In this document: in pieces, positions 7,801 to 17,353 of the stretch | How the letters are laid out: each line of letters starts with the position of its first letter | How positions within the stretch are numbered: the first letter of the stretch is position 1 | Source of the DNA: an uncultured Muribaculaceae bacterium | GTDB taxonomy: Bacteria > Bacteroidota > Bacteroidia > Bacteroidales > Muribaculaceae | Assembly (NCBI GenBank): GCA_910587235.1 | Contig: CAJUKD010000023.1 | Coordinates: 1 to 38,477 of the forward strand | Direction: 5' to 3' | DNA length: 38,477 nt | Notes under the pieces: model-generated | The model's database searches: none | What the model was told of the DNA's origin: nothing | The model's input: only the letters and a program-made list of their open reading frames with translations | Program-made: the position numbers and the translations under genes

Positions 7801-8718
7801 TTATTTCCCTCCGGCCAACCCTTTCAGTATATTAAGGAGTGTGGCGGTGTCGACAATGCGGTAGCCGCGGGTCGAGCGCGGCGACAGCTGCACGCCGGTG
7901 TTCCAGCGAGCCTCGTCGACCGACCACTGCATGGATGCGTTTACATCGCGTCCGCGTAGCTTTGTTGCCAAGGCGGCTTCCGACGACACTGTACCGGCAG
8001 GTGACGCAAAGGGGCGCGCGTAACTCACCACTATTGTCGCCTTGCCGGCCACCTGAGCCACCGCGTCAGTAACCCATGCCATGGGGAAACGCGACATGCT
8101 TTCATCGACAGCAAAAACCAGTTCAAGAGCCGATTTTTCTGACAGGGCGGGTGTGATCGCCGTTATCCCGTCGGATGAAAAAAGCGCAGCGTCGGTTTTG
8201 AAAAGCGACATATTGCCCTGAGCGAGGGTACCTGTGCCGGGAGCGAAGGCTCGGCCGAGCAAGAGATCCTGTATGTCGCCTACGGTCAGGCCGAAAGCGG
8301 CGGTAAATTTGGGCAAAGACTCGACATAGGCTGTCTTCTTGAGTTTTTCCATCACGACAACGGTGTCGGTGTCGATATAGACAGAAGCGACCTCAAGGCC
8401 GAGCATGCGCATGGAAATATATATTGCCTTGCCGCGCACCATTGACGCACGACCGCTTATGGCGAAATTCTTAGGCGCTGTCAGCTCCATGCGGACGGGC
8501 ATCTGCACGTCTGTCCAGTCGGAGTATGACGCAGCCAGAGCCATGGCCGCAAGTTCAGCCATGGGTGCGGTGGAGTGCGATACAGGAGCTTCGGCCTCTC
8601 CTGAGAGTCCGCCGGCAGAGGGCACTGCGGCATTTTTATGCGAACGGCAGGCTCCTGACATCAGAGCCATGATCGCGGCAATGAAAAGCGGAAGAATACG
8701 TGATGTGTGACCGGTCAT
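7801..8718 (-). CDS. DUF4292 outer-membrane lipoprotein
   Basis: The 305-residue protein begins with a lipoprotein signal ending in LMSGAC (Cys24), then a Ser/Ala/Pro linker. The body matches the DUF4292 family of Bacteroidetes, with alternating beta-strand segments and a LolA/LppX-like look (GRASMVRGKAIYISMRMLG, then KTAYVESLPKF). The cellular role of DUF4292 is not established. It lies 15 bases downstream of the TPR gene and 18 upstream of the EnvC-like gene, an order I recall as common in Bacteroidales. This suggests a joint envelope function. The family call rests on recall of the pattern, not a search. Confidence 0.75.
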   Translation of the reverse strand: MTGHTSRILPLFIAAIMALMSGACRSHKNAAVPSAGGLSGEAEAPVSHSTAPMAELAAMALAASYSDWTDVQMPVRMELTAPKNFAISGRASMVRGKAIYISMRMLGLEVASVYIDTDTVVVMEKLKKTAYVESLPKFTAAFGLTVGDIQDLLLGRAFAPGTGTLAQGNMSLFKTDAALFSSDGITAITPALSEKSALELVFAVDESMSRFPMAWVTDAVAQVAGKATIVVSYARPFASPAGTVSSEAALATKLRGRDVNASMQWSVDEARWNTGVQLSPRSTRGYRIVDTATLLNILKGLAGGK

Positions 8719-8733
8719 TTTATTCGTATTTGA

Positions 8734-10629
8734 TTATTCGGCGAAAAATCGCTTTTGTCTTACTTTCTTCTGTATAAGTTTGTTCTCCGGATCAAGTTTC
8801 AGAGCCGCTTTCCACATTTCTACGGCTTCGGCGCGATCGCCGACATGATAGTATATGTCGCCGGCATGGTCGTAGATTTCCGAGTTCGGCTCTCTGACAT
8901 CGGCGGCTTCGATGTCGTTTATTTCATCGGTTTCCGGAGATATATCGCCGGAAGCCAAAGAATCACCGGACGGCACGGAAAGCGAATCGTCCGGAGCGGT
9001 CTTAAGTCCCATAGCGACAAGAGTACGGTCGATATAGGTCTTCGCCTGGTCGTATTCGCCGAGGCGGAACAGCACCCAGGCATAAGTATCCAGATATGTG
9101 GAATTGTCCGGTTCCGACTGCACGGCCATGGAGGCGTAAAGTTTTGCTCTGGCCAGATTGACTCCGCGCACGGCCATGTGGTAGGCGGCATTGTTCAGAG
9201 CGCCGAGATTCTCGGGGTTGCAGTTTATGGCACGGTCATACTCGGCGAAAGCCGAATCGGGCATTTCGAGTCTATAGAGTATGTCGCCGCGCTGTCCGTG
9301 ATAGAACGACTCTTTTTCCCTACCCTGCAGAGCTGATACATTCACGCTGTCGAGCAGAGCCAGAGCCTCGGCCGGCCGGTTCTCCACCAGTAATGCGTTC
9401 GAAGCCACGAGCGGGAAATAAACGTCGTCGGGATAGCGGCGCGCGGCTTCGCGTGCCGAGGCGAGCATACGGACAGCATCGCCGCTGCGACCGTATGCCA
9501 TAACAAGCGCCTGCCATACCTCGGGCTTCGAGGGGTCGAGGGCTATAGCATAGGCATATTGCTCGGCGGCTTCGGCCGGACGATCGATCTCGTTATTGTA
9601 AGCGCCGTAGAAAGCATGGAGTTCGGCCTCGCCGGGATTCAGCTCCTGAAGTGTTTCAAACATGTGGGCTATGCGTGCACGCTGGGCAGTGTCGGAATAG
9701 AGTTTCACCACATAGTCGGTCAGCAGCTTGAATTTGGCTCCGAACTCGAGGTTGGGCGACTCCATAGCACGGAACACCTCTCGGTCGTAGGCAATGCTGT
9801 CGCCTGTCATGTTGAACAGCTCGACCCGGGAAAGGTATGCCGGCCCGTAGGTAGAATCGATGTCACATGCCCGATTGAAATACGCAAGCGCCGAATCGGG
9901 CATGGCGAACTGCGCGTAAGTGGCTCCGATGAATATCTGCGCGTCGATGTCGGATGGAGCCGAACGCCTGAGGAATTCCAGCTCGCGGACTACGGCGGCG
10001 GTGTCGCGGCGGACACCGTAGGCGCGTATCTTGTGCGACGACAGCCCTATATCGGCGCCAACGCCGCGCTGAAGGCGGTCGTATATAGCCATGCAGCGGC
10101 TGTATGCGGCAGTGTCACCCATTATGTACTGCACCAGATAGACCGAAGCGAGATTCATCGCCGGGTCGGTACGGTCGGGATATACGGAGTCGAGTGTCTG
10201 CCAGACATTTGCCAGGTCGTCGTATCGTCGCATGTTCTTGGCCATTTCGGCCAGAACGGTCGCATAGTGATAGTTTGTCACGTCGGCATAATAGCGGTCG
10301 CGTATGGCGCGGTATGCTTCATCGCGTCCGGCGGAGTCGGTCAGTGGCGATATTGTTTTCAGTTCTGCAATCTCACCGTTTATATAAGGGTCGGAGGGAT
10401 CGAGGTGCCGCGCACGTCGAAGTAACATATAATAATCGTCGTAGCGTCCGTCCTCGTAGGCGTCGACGGCTTCGAGATATATCACTTCGGCCTTGTCAGC
10501 ATCAGAAGCGACTTCGAGATCGGTAGACGCGGCCAAAGCTCCGGCTGCTGCAAAAGCAAATGCAAGCGGAAGTAGAATTATATGTAACGAGCGGAATCTC
10601 ACAGTGTTTCTCCTATCATCCGGCGGCAT
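8734..10629 (-). CDS. Exported tetratricopeptide-repeat protein
   Basis: The 631-residue protein has a signal peptide (HIILLPLAFAFAAAGALAAS) and then a nearly continuous array of TPR helices. Clear repeat units include AYAIALDPSKPEVWQALVMA, YDRAINCNPENLGALNNAAY and AVEMWKAALKLDPENKLIQK. TPR arrays bind other proteins, so it probably scaffolds in the periplasm. The frame is open for 24 more codons upstream, but those overlap dut and are Arg-rich. I chose the ATG that shares bases with the dut stop (TGATG at 10631-10627), which puts the signal peptide near the N-terminus. It lies 15 bases before the DUF4292 gene. Confidence 0.85.
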   Translation of the reverse strand: MPPDDRRNTVRFRSLHIILLPLAFAFAAAGALAASTDLEVASDADKAEVIYLEAVDAYEDGRYDDYYMLLRRARHLDPSDPYINGEIAELKTISPLTDSAGRDEAYRAIRDRYYADVTNYHYATVLAEMAKNMRRYDDLANVWQTLDSVYPDRTDPAMNLASVYLVQYIMGDTAAYSRCMAIYDRLQRGVGADIGLSSHKIRAYGVRRDTAAVVRELEFLRRSAPSDIDAQIFIGATYAQFAMPDSALAYFNRACDIDSTYGPAYLSRVELFNMTGDSIAYDREVFRAMESPNLEFGAKFKLLTDYVVKLYSDTAQRARIAHMFETLQELNPGEAELHAFYGAYNNEIDRPAEAAEQYAYAIALDPSKPEVWQALVMAYGRSGDAVRMLASAREAARRYPDDVYFPLVASNALLVENRPAEALALLDSVNVSALQGREKESFYHGQRGDILYRLEMPDSAFAEYDRAINCNPENLGALNNAAYHMAVRGVNLARAKLYASMAVQSEPDNSTYLDTYAWVLFRLGEYDQAKTYIDRTLVAMGLKTAPDDSLSVPSGDSLASGDISPETDEINDIEAADVREPNSEIYDHAGDIYYHVGDRAEAVEMWKAALKLDPENKLIQKKVRQKRFFAE

Positions 10630-11075
10630 CAGCCGACGCCTGTGTGTCCGAATCCGCCGTCGCCGCGCCCGGTGGCCTCCACAATGTCGCAGACGTCCCA
10701 TGCGACACGCGAATAGCGGCTCACCACCATCTGGCAGATGCGGTCGCCGTGGCTGACGGAGAAAGGTTCGGAAGATAGATTAATAAGAATCACCCCTATC
10801 TCGCCGCGATAGTCGGCGTCGACGGTTCCGGGAGTATTCACCAGAGTTATGCCGTGCTTCAGAGCCAGGCCGCTGCGCGGACGCAGCTGCATTTCGTAGC
10901 CTTCGGGCAGGGCGACGCGCAATCCCGTGGGAATCAGGCGCCTCTCCATAGGTGCAATCGTGACGGGTCCGTCGGGCAGACAGGCGCGGACGTCGAGTCC
11001 GGCCGACATTATTGTGGAATAGGCCGGAAGCGGAAGTCCGGACGTATTGACTATTTTTACTGTTACTTCATCCAT
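10629..11075 (-). CDS. dut: Deoxyuridine 5'-triphosphate nucleotidohydrolase (dUTPase)
   Basis: It hydrolyses dUTP to dUMP and pyrophosphate, keeping uracil out of DNA and feeding dTMP synthesis. All five motifs of the trimeric family are visible in 148 residues: AGLDVRA (25-31), PRSGLALKHG (66-75), NTPGTVDADYRGE with the catalytic Asp86, GDRICQMVV (110-118) and the C-terminal GRGDGGFGHTG (136-146). Length is normal. Its TGA stop overlaps the ATG of the TPR gene, which implies translational coupling; 77 bases separate it from the gene upstream. Confidence 0.95.
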   Translation of the reverse strand: MDEVTVKIVNTSGLPLPAYSTIMSAGLDVRACLPDGPVTIAPMERRLIPTGLRVALPEGYEMQLRPRSGLALKHGITLVNTPGTVDADYRGEIGVILINLSSEPFSVSHGDRICQMVVSRYSRVAWDVCDIVEATGRGDGGFGHTGVG

Positions 11076-11152
11076 GATGATCGATATGGTGGGTGCGGAG
11101 TCAGTGGTTGATTAATATATAACGTTCCGGAGGGGCGGAAAGTCGACGTCGC

Positions 11153-11509
11153 TCAGATATTCAGCCGCCGCGTGACAGGTCCGGCCTTAAGGATGTAGAC
11201 GCCACGGGTTCCCAATGACAGCCTCATTGTGCCGGGCTGCATCCTGCGTGAGGTCACGAGCTGCCCGAGGATTGTGAATACGCTTACGTCGACCTCGTCG
11301 GTGGAAGTGATGTAGATGTAACCGTCACGGACGCTGACATCGACTTTCGGTTCGGCTGCCGCCAGAGGCGGACGCTCGGCCGGACGCTTCTGCTCGATGC
11401 TCTGCCACTGCGGCGCGGACGGAGACTGAGCCGCAGTGTGAAAGAGGGCGCAAAACGCCATCATGACGGCAGTCAATGCCCGCGTGAGTGATTTAGAACT
11501 GTGACGCAT
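11153..11509 (-). CDS. Mini-protein made of a signal peptide and a T9SS-like C-terminal domain
   Basis: The 118-residue protein has a signal peptide (ALTAVMMAFCALFHTAAQ), a short Pro/Ala/Glu linker, and then a domain that reads like the T9SS type A sorting domain. The typical order is visible: VSVFTILGQLVTSRRM, then a beta stretch, then GVYILKAG and a basic end (RRLNI). In T9SS cargo this domain directs export across the outer membrane, but here almost no cargo precedes it. Its ATG follows the asparaginase stop with no gap, so it is probably translated by coupling. It may be a small surface protein or a relic of a larger cargo. Confidence 0.65.
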   Translation of the reverse strand: MRHSSKSLTRALTAVMMAFCALFHTAAQSPSAPQWQSIEQKRPAERPPLAAAEPKVDVSVRDGYIYITSTDEVDVSVFTILGQLVTSRRMQPGTMRLSLGTRGVYILKAGPVTRRLNI

Positions 11510-12556
<1,047 letters not shown>

Positions 12557-12577
12557 AGACCTCGCTTTTAGAAATTG

Positions 12578-14620
12578 TTATTTTACTTGTGCGCCGGGAG
12601 TCGACGGTTCTGAAGGCGCTATCACTTTCAGCGAGCCGTCGGCATTCATCGCCGAGAGGATCATGCCTTGCGATTCGATTCCACGCAGTTTGCGCGGAGG
12701 AAGGTTGGCGATGAACACCACCTGTTTGCCGACAAGCTGTTCGGGAGCATAGTGTTCGGCTATTCCGCTGACAATCGTACGGCGGCCGATGCCGTCGTCG
12801 ATCAGGAATCGCAGAAGTTTGTCGGCCTTCGGAACACGCTCGCATTCGAGCACGGTGCCCACGCGCAGGTCGGCTTTCATGAAGGTGTCGAAGTCGACAT
12901 CGGGCTGCTGCGGTTCGGGCTGCCAGGATTTTATTCGGTTTTCTTCCTTGATGCGCTCAAGACGGTCGGTCTGTGCCTTGATGGCGTCGTCCTCGATTTT
13001 TTCGAAGAGCAGTTCGGGGGTTTCTATCGTGCTTCCCGCTTTCACGGTGTCGCGGCCGCCTATCATGTCCCAGCTGAGCGTGCCGAGTCCGAGCATGGCT
13101 GACAGTTTGCGGCTCATGAAGGGCATGAACGGCTCGCATGCCACGGCAATGTCGGCACAGAGCTGCAGGCATACGTTCATAACCGTAGCCACACGCGTCA
13201 TGTCTGTTTTGGCTATTTTCCAGGGTTCGGCGTCCTGAAGGTATTTATTGCCCAGACGGGCTATGGCCATGGCGTCCTTCACGGCTTCGCGGAAGCGGAA
13301 ATTCTCGAGGTTCTCGGTCAGCGCGTCGCGCAGGCGGAGCACTTCGTCGAATATCTCATTGTCCATTGCCTGAAGCTCGCCGGCCGCAGGGACGGTTCCG
13401 CCGAAGTACTTATGGGTGAGAACGAGCACTCGGTTCACGAAGTTGCCGAGTATAGCCACAAGCTCGCTGTTGTTGCGGGCCTGGAAGTCGCGCCAGGTAA
13501 AGTCGTTGTCCTTGGTTTCGGGCGCATTCGCCGTGAGCACGTAACGCAGCACGTCTTGTTTGCCTGGGAAATCGGCGAGGTATTCGTGAAGCCATACGGC
13601 CCAGTTGCGCGATGTGGATATCTTGTCGCCCTCAAGGTTGAGGAATTCGTTTGCGGGCACATTATCGGGGAGCTGAAATCCGTCGCCATAGGCCATCATC
13701 ATGGCTGGGAATACGATGCAGTGGAATACGATGTTATCCTTGCCTATGAAATTGATGATACGGGTTTCGGGGTCTTTCCACCATGTCTGCCACGAATCGG
13801 GAAGGAGTTCGATGGTATTGGATATGTAACCGATAGGAGCGTCGAACCACACGTACAGAACTTTACCTTCGGCTCCTTCGACAGGCACGGGCACGCCCCA
13901 CGACAGGTCACGCGACACGGCTCGCGGCTGCAGCCCCATATCGAGCCACGATTTGCACTGTCCGTAGACATTGCTTTTCCACTCTTTGTGGCCATCGAGA
14001 ATCCAGTGGCGCAGCGCGGGTTCCCACTTGTCGAGGGGCAGATACCAGTGACGCGTCTCGCGCATTACGGGCACAGAACCGGTGATGGCGCTTTTCGGAT
14101 TGATAAGGTCTGTGGCATTGAGCGACGTACCGCAGGCTTCGCACTGGTCGCCGTAGGCATGTCCGTTGTGGCAGTGGGGACATTCGCCGGTGACATAACG
14201 GTCGGCAAGGAACTGTCCGGCTTCTTCGTCGTAGAGCTGCATGGAGGTCTTCTCGACGAATTCTCCTTTGTCGTAGAGGCGGCGGAAAAATTCCGATGCC
14301 GTGCGGTGATGGATATCGGAAGTTGTGCGGGAATAGATGTCGAAAGAGATGCCCAATTCTTCAAATGATTTCTTGATCAGGGCGTGATAGCGATCCACAA
14401 TGTCCTGCGGGCTTACACCTTCGGCCTTTGCTTTCAGTGTGATAGGCACACCGTGCTCGTCGCTGCCGCCGATAAGGGTTACGGGGCGCCCGGCCAGACG
14501 CAGATAACGCGCATAGATATCGGCAGGGACATAGACTCCGGCCAGATGGCCGATGTGCACGGGACCGTTGGTATAGGGAAGAGCTGTGGTGATAAGTGTA
14601 CGTTTGAATTCTTTAGTCAT
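12578..14620 (-). CDS. metG: Methionyl-tRNA synthetase
   Basis: It charges tRNA-Met. The 680-residue protein has the class I HIGH motif as HIGH itself (22-25, VHIGHLAGVY), a zinc knuckle (CPHCHNG and CEACGT), the KMSKS loop as KISTS (DKISTSRNWAVW), an anticodon-binding helical domain, and a C-terminal tRNA-binding OB domain (FMKADLRVGTV, then NLPPRKLRGIESQGMIL). This is the long form of the enzyme. It heads the minus-strand gene run, with a TAATTTTG promoter element 62 bases upstream. Confidence 0.97.
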   Translation of the reverse strand: MTKEFKRTLITTALPYTNGPVHIGHLAGVYVPADIYARYLRLAGRPVTLIGGSDEHGVPITLKAKAEGVSPQDIVDRYHALIKKSFEELGISFDIYSRTTSDIHHRTASEFFRRLYDKGEFVEKTSMQLYDEEAGQFLADRYVTGECPHCHNGHAYGDQCEACGTSLNATDLINPKSAITGSVPVMRETRHWYLPLDKWEPALRHWILDGHKEWKSNVYGQCKSWLDMGLQPRAVSRDLSWGVPVPVEGAEGKVLYVWFDAPIGYISNTIELLPDSWQTWWKDPETRIINFIGKDNIVFHCIVFPAMMMAYGDGFQLPDNVPANEFLNLEGDKISTSRNWAVWLHEYLADFPGKQDVLRYVLTANAPETKDNDFTWRDFQARNNSELVAILGNFVNRVLVLTHKYFGGTVPAAGELQAMDNEIFDEVLRLRDALTENLENFRFREAVKDAMAIARLGNKYLQDAEPWKIAKTDMTRVATVMNVCLQLCADIAVACEPFMPFMSRKLSAMLGLGTLSWDMIGGRDTVKAGSTIETPELLFEKIEDDAIKAQTDRLERIKEENRIKSWQPEPQQPDVDFDTFMKADLRVGTVLECERVPKADKLLRFLIDDGIGRRTIVSGIAEHYAPEQLVGKQVVFIANLPPRKLRGIESQGMILSAMNADGSLKVIAPSEPSTPGAQVK

Positions 14621-14681
14621 ATCTTTGATTGGATGTATGCGGCGCGCCTACGGCGCAAAAACGGCATTTCGTTTCAAACCA

Positions 14682-14689
14682 CAAAATTA
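14682..14689 (-). promoter_or_regulatory. -7 promoter element for the metG gene run
   Basis: The minus strand reads TAATTTTG here, an exact TAnnTTTG match, 62 bases before the metG ATG. I could not find a well-spaced TTTG box. Confidence 0.5.
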
Positions 14690-14846
14690 GCATTTTTTTT
14701 TCAAAGCACCCCTGTTTTGGCTGTTTTCAGCACCAAAAGCAGACGGAAGAACAAAAAAATCATTGCATGAAATAAAATTTTTCGATTCGACTAAACTTTT
14801 TTTAAACATTATTGTCATAATTATACAGAAGTCGGATTTTTTTCAG

Positions 14847-14854
14847 TAACTTTG
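14847..14854 (+). promoter_or_regulatory. -7 promoter element in the metG/14968 intergenic region
   Basis: TAACTTTG matches TAnnTTTG. The 347-base gap 14621-14967 between divergent genes contains this site, the metG promoter element and the structured leader at 14881-14942; I see no gene in it. No clear -33 box was found. Confidence 0.45.
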
Positions 14855-14880
14855 ACTCCGTCTTAGATACTCTCGCCCTG

Positions 14881-14942
14881 CAAAGGCAGAGCATTCTTGC
14901 GGCGCAAAGCCTGCCCGGCTACTAAGGTCAACAAGATTTTTT
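14881..14942 (+). other. Structured leader or small RNA candidate
   Basis: GGCAG (14885-14889) can pair with CTGCC (14911-14915), enclosing the small hairpin TTGC-GGC-GCAA (14897-14907). A run of six T follows at 14937-14942. With transcription from TAACTTTG at 14847 this would form the first part of the leader of the gene at 14968, or a short separate RNA. The stems are short, so this is tentative. Confidence 0.25.
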
Positions 14943-14967
14943 ATTTGCAAACACACTTTCCACTACA

Positions 14968-15324
14968 GTGACAGACAATACAAAACTCCATAATAAGCCT
15001 GAATCCGAGGCACCCGTATCAGCCCCGGTTATTGAGAATCCGGAGATCGCCAAGACTCCTGAAAACCCCGTTCCGGCTTACCGAAGCCCCTACGCGGTAA
15101 TCGCTTGTGTCATTCTTGCTCCGGCTGCATGGGCCGCGCTGATGTGGCTCAACGGCTATGTGGCACTCGGAACGGCTGCGGCATCGATAGCGCTCGGGGC
15201 GGCAGGGCTCAAAGGACGAAGCAGCGGATGGCGCAATCTGGGCATCACGGCAATAATCTGCTCGACTGTGCTGATCGTCGTACTGGCTGCATTCCTTATC
15301 GTCATAAAAGTTGGCCTCTCCTGA
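14968..15324 (+). CDS. Small two-helix membrane protein (DUF4190-like)
   Basis: The 118-residue protein has a polar Pro/Glu-rich N-terminal 40 residues. Two or three hydrophobic segments follow (YAVIACVILAPAAWAALMWL, then ALGTAAASIALGAAGL, then AIICSTVLIVVLAAFLIVI). The spacing resembles DUF4190-type small membrane proteins; function is unknown. The start is GTG: no ATG lies in frame before the hydrophobic part, and the frame upstream contains no better start. It stands alone between the metG run and the DUF4421 gene, with a hairpin after its stop. Confidence 0.65.
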   Translation: MTDNTKLHNKPESEAPVSAPVIENPEIAKTPENPVPAYRSPYAVIACVILAPAAWAALMWLNGYVALGTAAASIALGAAGLKGRSSGWRNLGITAIICSTVLIVVLAAFLIVIKVGLS

Positions 15325-15345
15325 CATTTTTTATCCTATAATTCA

Positions 15346-15373
15346 CGTGCGTGTGACCACGCATGGAATTTTT
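15346..15373 (+). terminator. Terminator-like hairpin after the small membrane protein gene
   Basis: TGCGTG (15348-15353) pairs with CACGCA (15358-15363) around TGAC. Two more pairs (one a wobble) extend it to 15346-15365, and a run of five T ends at 15373. Confidence 0.5.
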
Positions 15374-15377
15374 GTGC

Positions 15378-15385
15378 TAATTTTG
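15378..15385 (+). promoter_or_regulatory. -7 promoter element for the DUF4421 gene
   Basis: TAATTTTG is an exact TAnnTTTG match 34 bases before the TTG start. The -33 box is not evident. Confidence 0.45.
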
Positions 15386-15419
15386 CAGCCCGAACACTAT
15401 TCCAAGCAAAAGCAGCACT

Positions 15420-16478
15420 TTGAAGAAATTTCCGATTTACATATTGCTGACAATAGTCGGCTTTTTGTCCGCGGCACCTGAAGCCCGGGCTGTGTCGTTC
15501 GACCTTGATTCCATTGCCGCCTGGGGGAAATTCCCGCGTTTCTGCGTGAACACCTACCGCTGGGGCTGCGATTTTTTCAATGGTTTCGACACCGCATACG
15601 TTTCGGGCACCGGTTACAAATTCAACGCCAAAATCACCGCCGACAGCTGGATGGACGGCTACTCGTTCGTACTGCCCAACAAGGAATTCATGTTTCTTAA
15701 ATCCGACCCGTCGACATCGACCGGCATATACCTGACATATCTTGCCTTGTCGGTAGGCTACGACATAAACGTCAGCAAGCTGTTAGGCGGCGTCGACCGA
15801 TCGCGCCAACGCTACCGCTTCGGATTCAACTGCAGTCTTTTCTCCGTCGAAGCATATATGTCGAGAAACGACATCGGAACCACACTGAAGCGCTTCGGCG
15901 ACCGACACAACGGCGACAAGTACAATCTGCCTTTCTACGGAGTAAACAACAGCACCTGGGGTATCGACGCCTATTATTTTTTCAACCACAAGCGCTACAG
16001 CGAGGCGGCATCGTTCAACTACAGTCGCATACAGCGCCGCAGCCAAGGTTCGTTTCTGCTCGGGTTATCGTACTACGCCCAGGATCTCAATTTCGATTTC
16101 AGCGAGATGCCTGAGCAGATCCGCGACCGATTGCCTGAGTCGTGGCCCGACAACCGCTATACGGTGTTCACCAAAAACTATGCCGTGCGCTTCGGCTACG
16201 GTTTCAACTGGGTATTTGCCCCAAAATGGGTGTTCGGCATAAGCGAGTCGCCCACGGTAGGCATCAGAAAAGGACTGATAAACAACCATGAGCTCGAGAA
16301 AATATCATTCTCTCTTTATAATCGGCTTAACTTGTCGGTGGTGTGGAACAGCGGACGCCTGTTTGCCGGTGCCACATGCAAATTCGACGTCGCCATCGTG
16401 AACGACCGCGAAACCACATACGCAGGCGGCGTCCTTTCAGGCGAGGCCGTGTTTGGCTACCGCTTCAACCTCTGGTAA
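15420..16478 (+). CDS. DUF4421 family outer-membrane protein
   Basis: The 352-residue protein has a signal peptide (MKKFPIYILLTIVGFLSAAP). The body is full of alternating aromatic strands, as in an outer-membrane beta-barrel, and ends in an aromatic residue (FGYRFNLW). Stretches such as YVSGTGYKFNAKI and FGFNCSLFSVEAYMSRND match my recall of DUF4421, a Bacteroidetes family of unknown role. The start is TTG: it gives a well-formed signal peptide and there is no in-frame ATG upstream. It appears to be transcribed alone and converges on the Crp/Fnr gene. Confidence 0.75.
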   Translation: MKKFPIYILLTIVGFLSAAPEARAVSFDLDSIAAWGKFPRFCVNTYRWGCDFFNGFDTAYVSGTGYKFNAKITADSWMDGYSFVLPNKEFMFLKSDPSTSTGIYLTYLALSVGYDINVSKLLGGVDRSRQRYRFGFNCSLFSVEAYMSRNDIGTTLKRFGDRHNGDKYNLPFYGVNNSTWGIDAYYFFNHKRYSEAASFNYSRIQRRSQGSFLLGLSYYAQDLNFDFSEMPEQIRDRLPESWPDNRYTVFTKNYAVRFGYGFNWVFAPKWVFGISESPTVGIRKGLINNHELEKISFSLYNRLNLSVVWNSGRLFAGATCKFDVAIVNDRETTYAGGVLSGEAVFGYRFNLW

Positions 16479-16504
16479 GCGCTGCGGACAGGCCATAGCA
16501 GCGC

Positions 16505-17128
16505 CTATCTGTGGAAATATTCTTTTTTCAGACGGCTGAAGTACTCGGGCGTCACGCCGAGATAGGATGCGATAATTTTCTGGGGTACTTTCTCAATTAT
16601 TTCCGGCCTGTCGCCGAACATATTCTGATAGCGTTCGCGCGCGCTGCCGTTGTGCACAGCGGCATTCTTGTGTTCCTGATAGAAAAGCTCGCCGTAAGCA
16701 TATCTCAGCATCCACAGAGCCACTTCCTTGTATTCTTCCACCACATTCCAGAAGTCGTCCCGGGAGATGCGCAGGAGTTCGGTCTGACAACAGGCCTCAA
16801 CAGAATAATACGACGGCCTGGACATCACGAAAGAATGCTTCGACATAAAAATAGTTCCGGCCATTGCAAAAGCGAACGTACGCTCCTTGTCGCCGTTCAT
16901 GTCGATGAAGCGCACGATTCCGTCTTTGACGATATATACATCCGGACAGTTGCATCCGGCTTCTATAATCGCTTCTCCTCCGCGGAAGTCCATCAGCTGC
17001 CCACGGCGCAGCAAAGCGTCGATTCCATCGCCTCCCGGAAGATAACCGAGTTCTTTGGCCAGGAGGGATTTCAACAATTCGATGTCAGCATTTTCCACAA
17101 TAAGAGAATTATACGTAAACGCACGCAT
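16505..17128 (-). CDS. Crp/Fnr family transcription regulator
   Basis: The 207-residue protein has an N-terminal cyclic-nucleotide-binding-type beta-roll (FRGGEAIIEAGCNCPDVYIV, then GIVRFIDM) and a C-terminal helix-turn-helix (KIIASYLGVTPEYFSRLKKE). This layout matches the Bacteroidetes Crp/Fnr regulators. I see no Cys cluster of the Fnr iron-sulfur type. Its targets are unknown; neighbours are a convergent DUF4421 gene and a divergent glycosyltransferase gene. It has a good promoter of its own. Confidence 0.85.
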   Translation of the reverse strand: MRAFTYNSLIVENADIELLKSLLAKELGYLPGGDGIDALLRRGQLMDFRGGEAIIEAGCNCPDVYIVKDGIVRFIDMNGDKERTFAFAMAGTIFMSKHSFVMSRPSYYSVEACCQTELLRISRDDFWNVVEEYKEVALWMLRYAYGELFYQEHKNAAVHNGSARERYQNMFGDRPEIIEKVPQKIIASYLGVTPEYFSRLKKEYFHR

Positions 17129-17206
17129 GCTGATGCTGAAACGCGCATAAGCGGCGCGACTTTTGAAGTTTAAGCGGCATTGCCTGCTTGCCGGCCAAAA
17201 CTTTTA

Positions 17207-17238
17207 CAAAGATAAAATGATTAACCGATATTTGCAAG
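17207..17238 (-). promoter_or_regulatory. Promoter for the Crp/Fnr gene
   Basis: The minus strand carries CTTG (17238-17235), a 20-base spacer and TATCTTTG (17214-17207). The -7 box is an exact TAnnTTTG match, 78 bases before the start codon. Confidence 0.55.
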
Positions 17239-17315
17239 AAAGACGCTACAAAGAGCTTTACAGGTCACAAAGCATCTAAAATTGCAAGTGATGGGTATTA
17301 TTCATGCAAAATGTG

Positions 17316-17323
17316 TAATTTTG
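17316..17323 (+). promoter_or_regulatory. -7 promoter element for the GT2 gene
   Basis: TAATTTTG, an exact match to TAnnTTTG, lies 30 bases before the GTG start. No well-spaced -33 box was seen. Confidence 0.45.
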
Positions 17324-17353
17324 CACAGAACATAACAGGTAAAAATCCTAAAC

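Noticed and set aside
10630..10701. Upstream extension of the TPR protein by 24 residues
   Set aside because: It overlaps dut, is Arg-rich and would bury the signal peptide; the TGATG coupling supports the later ATG.
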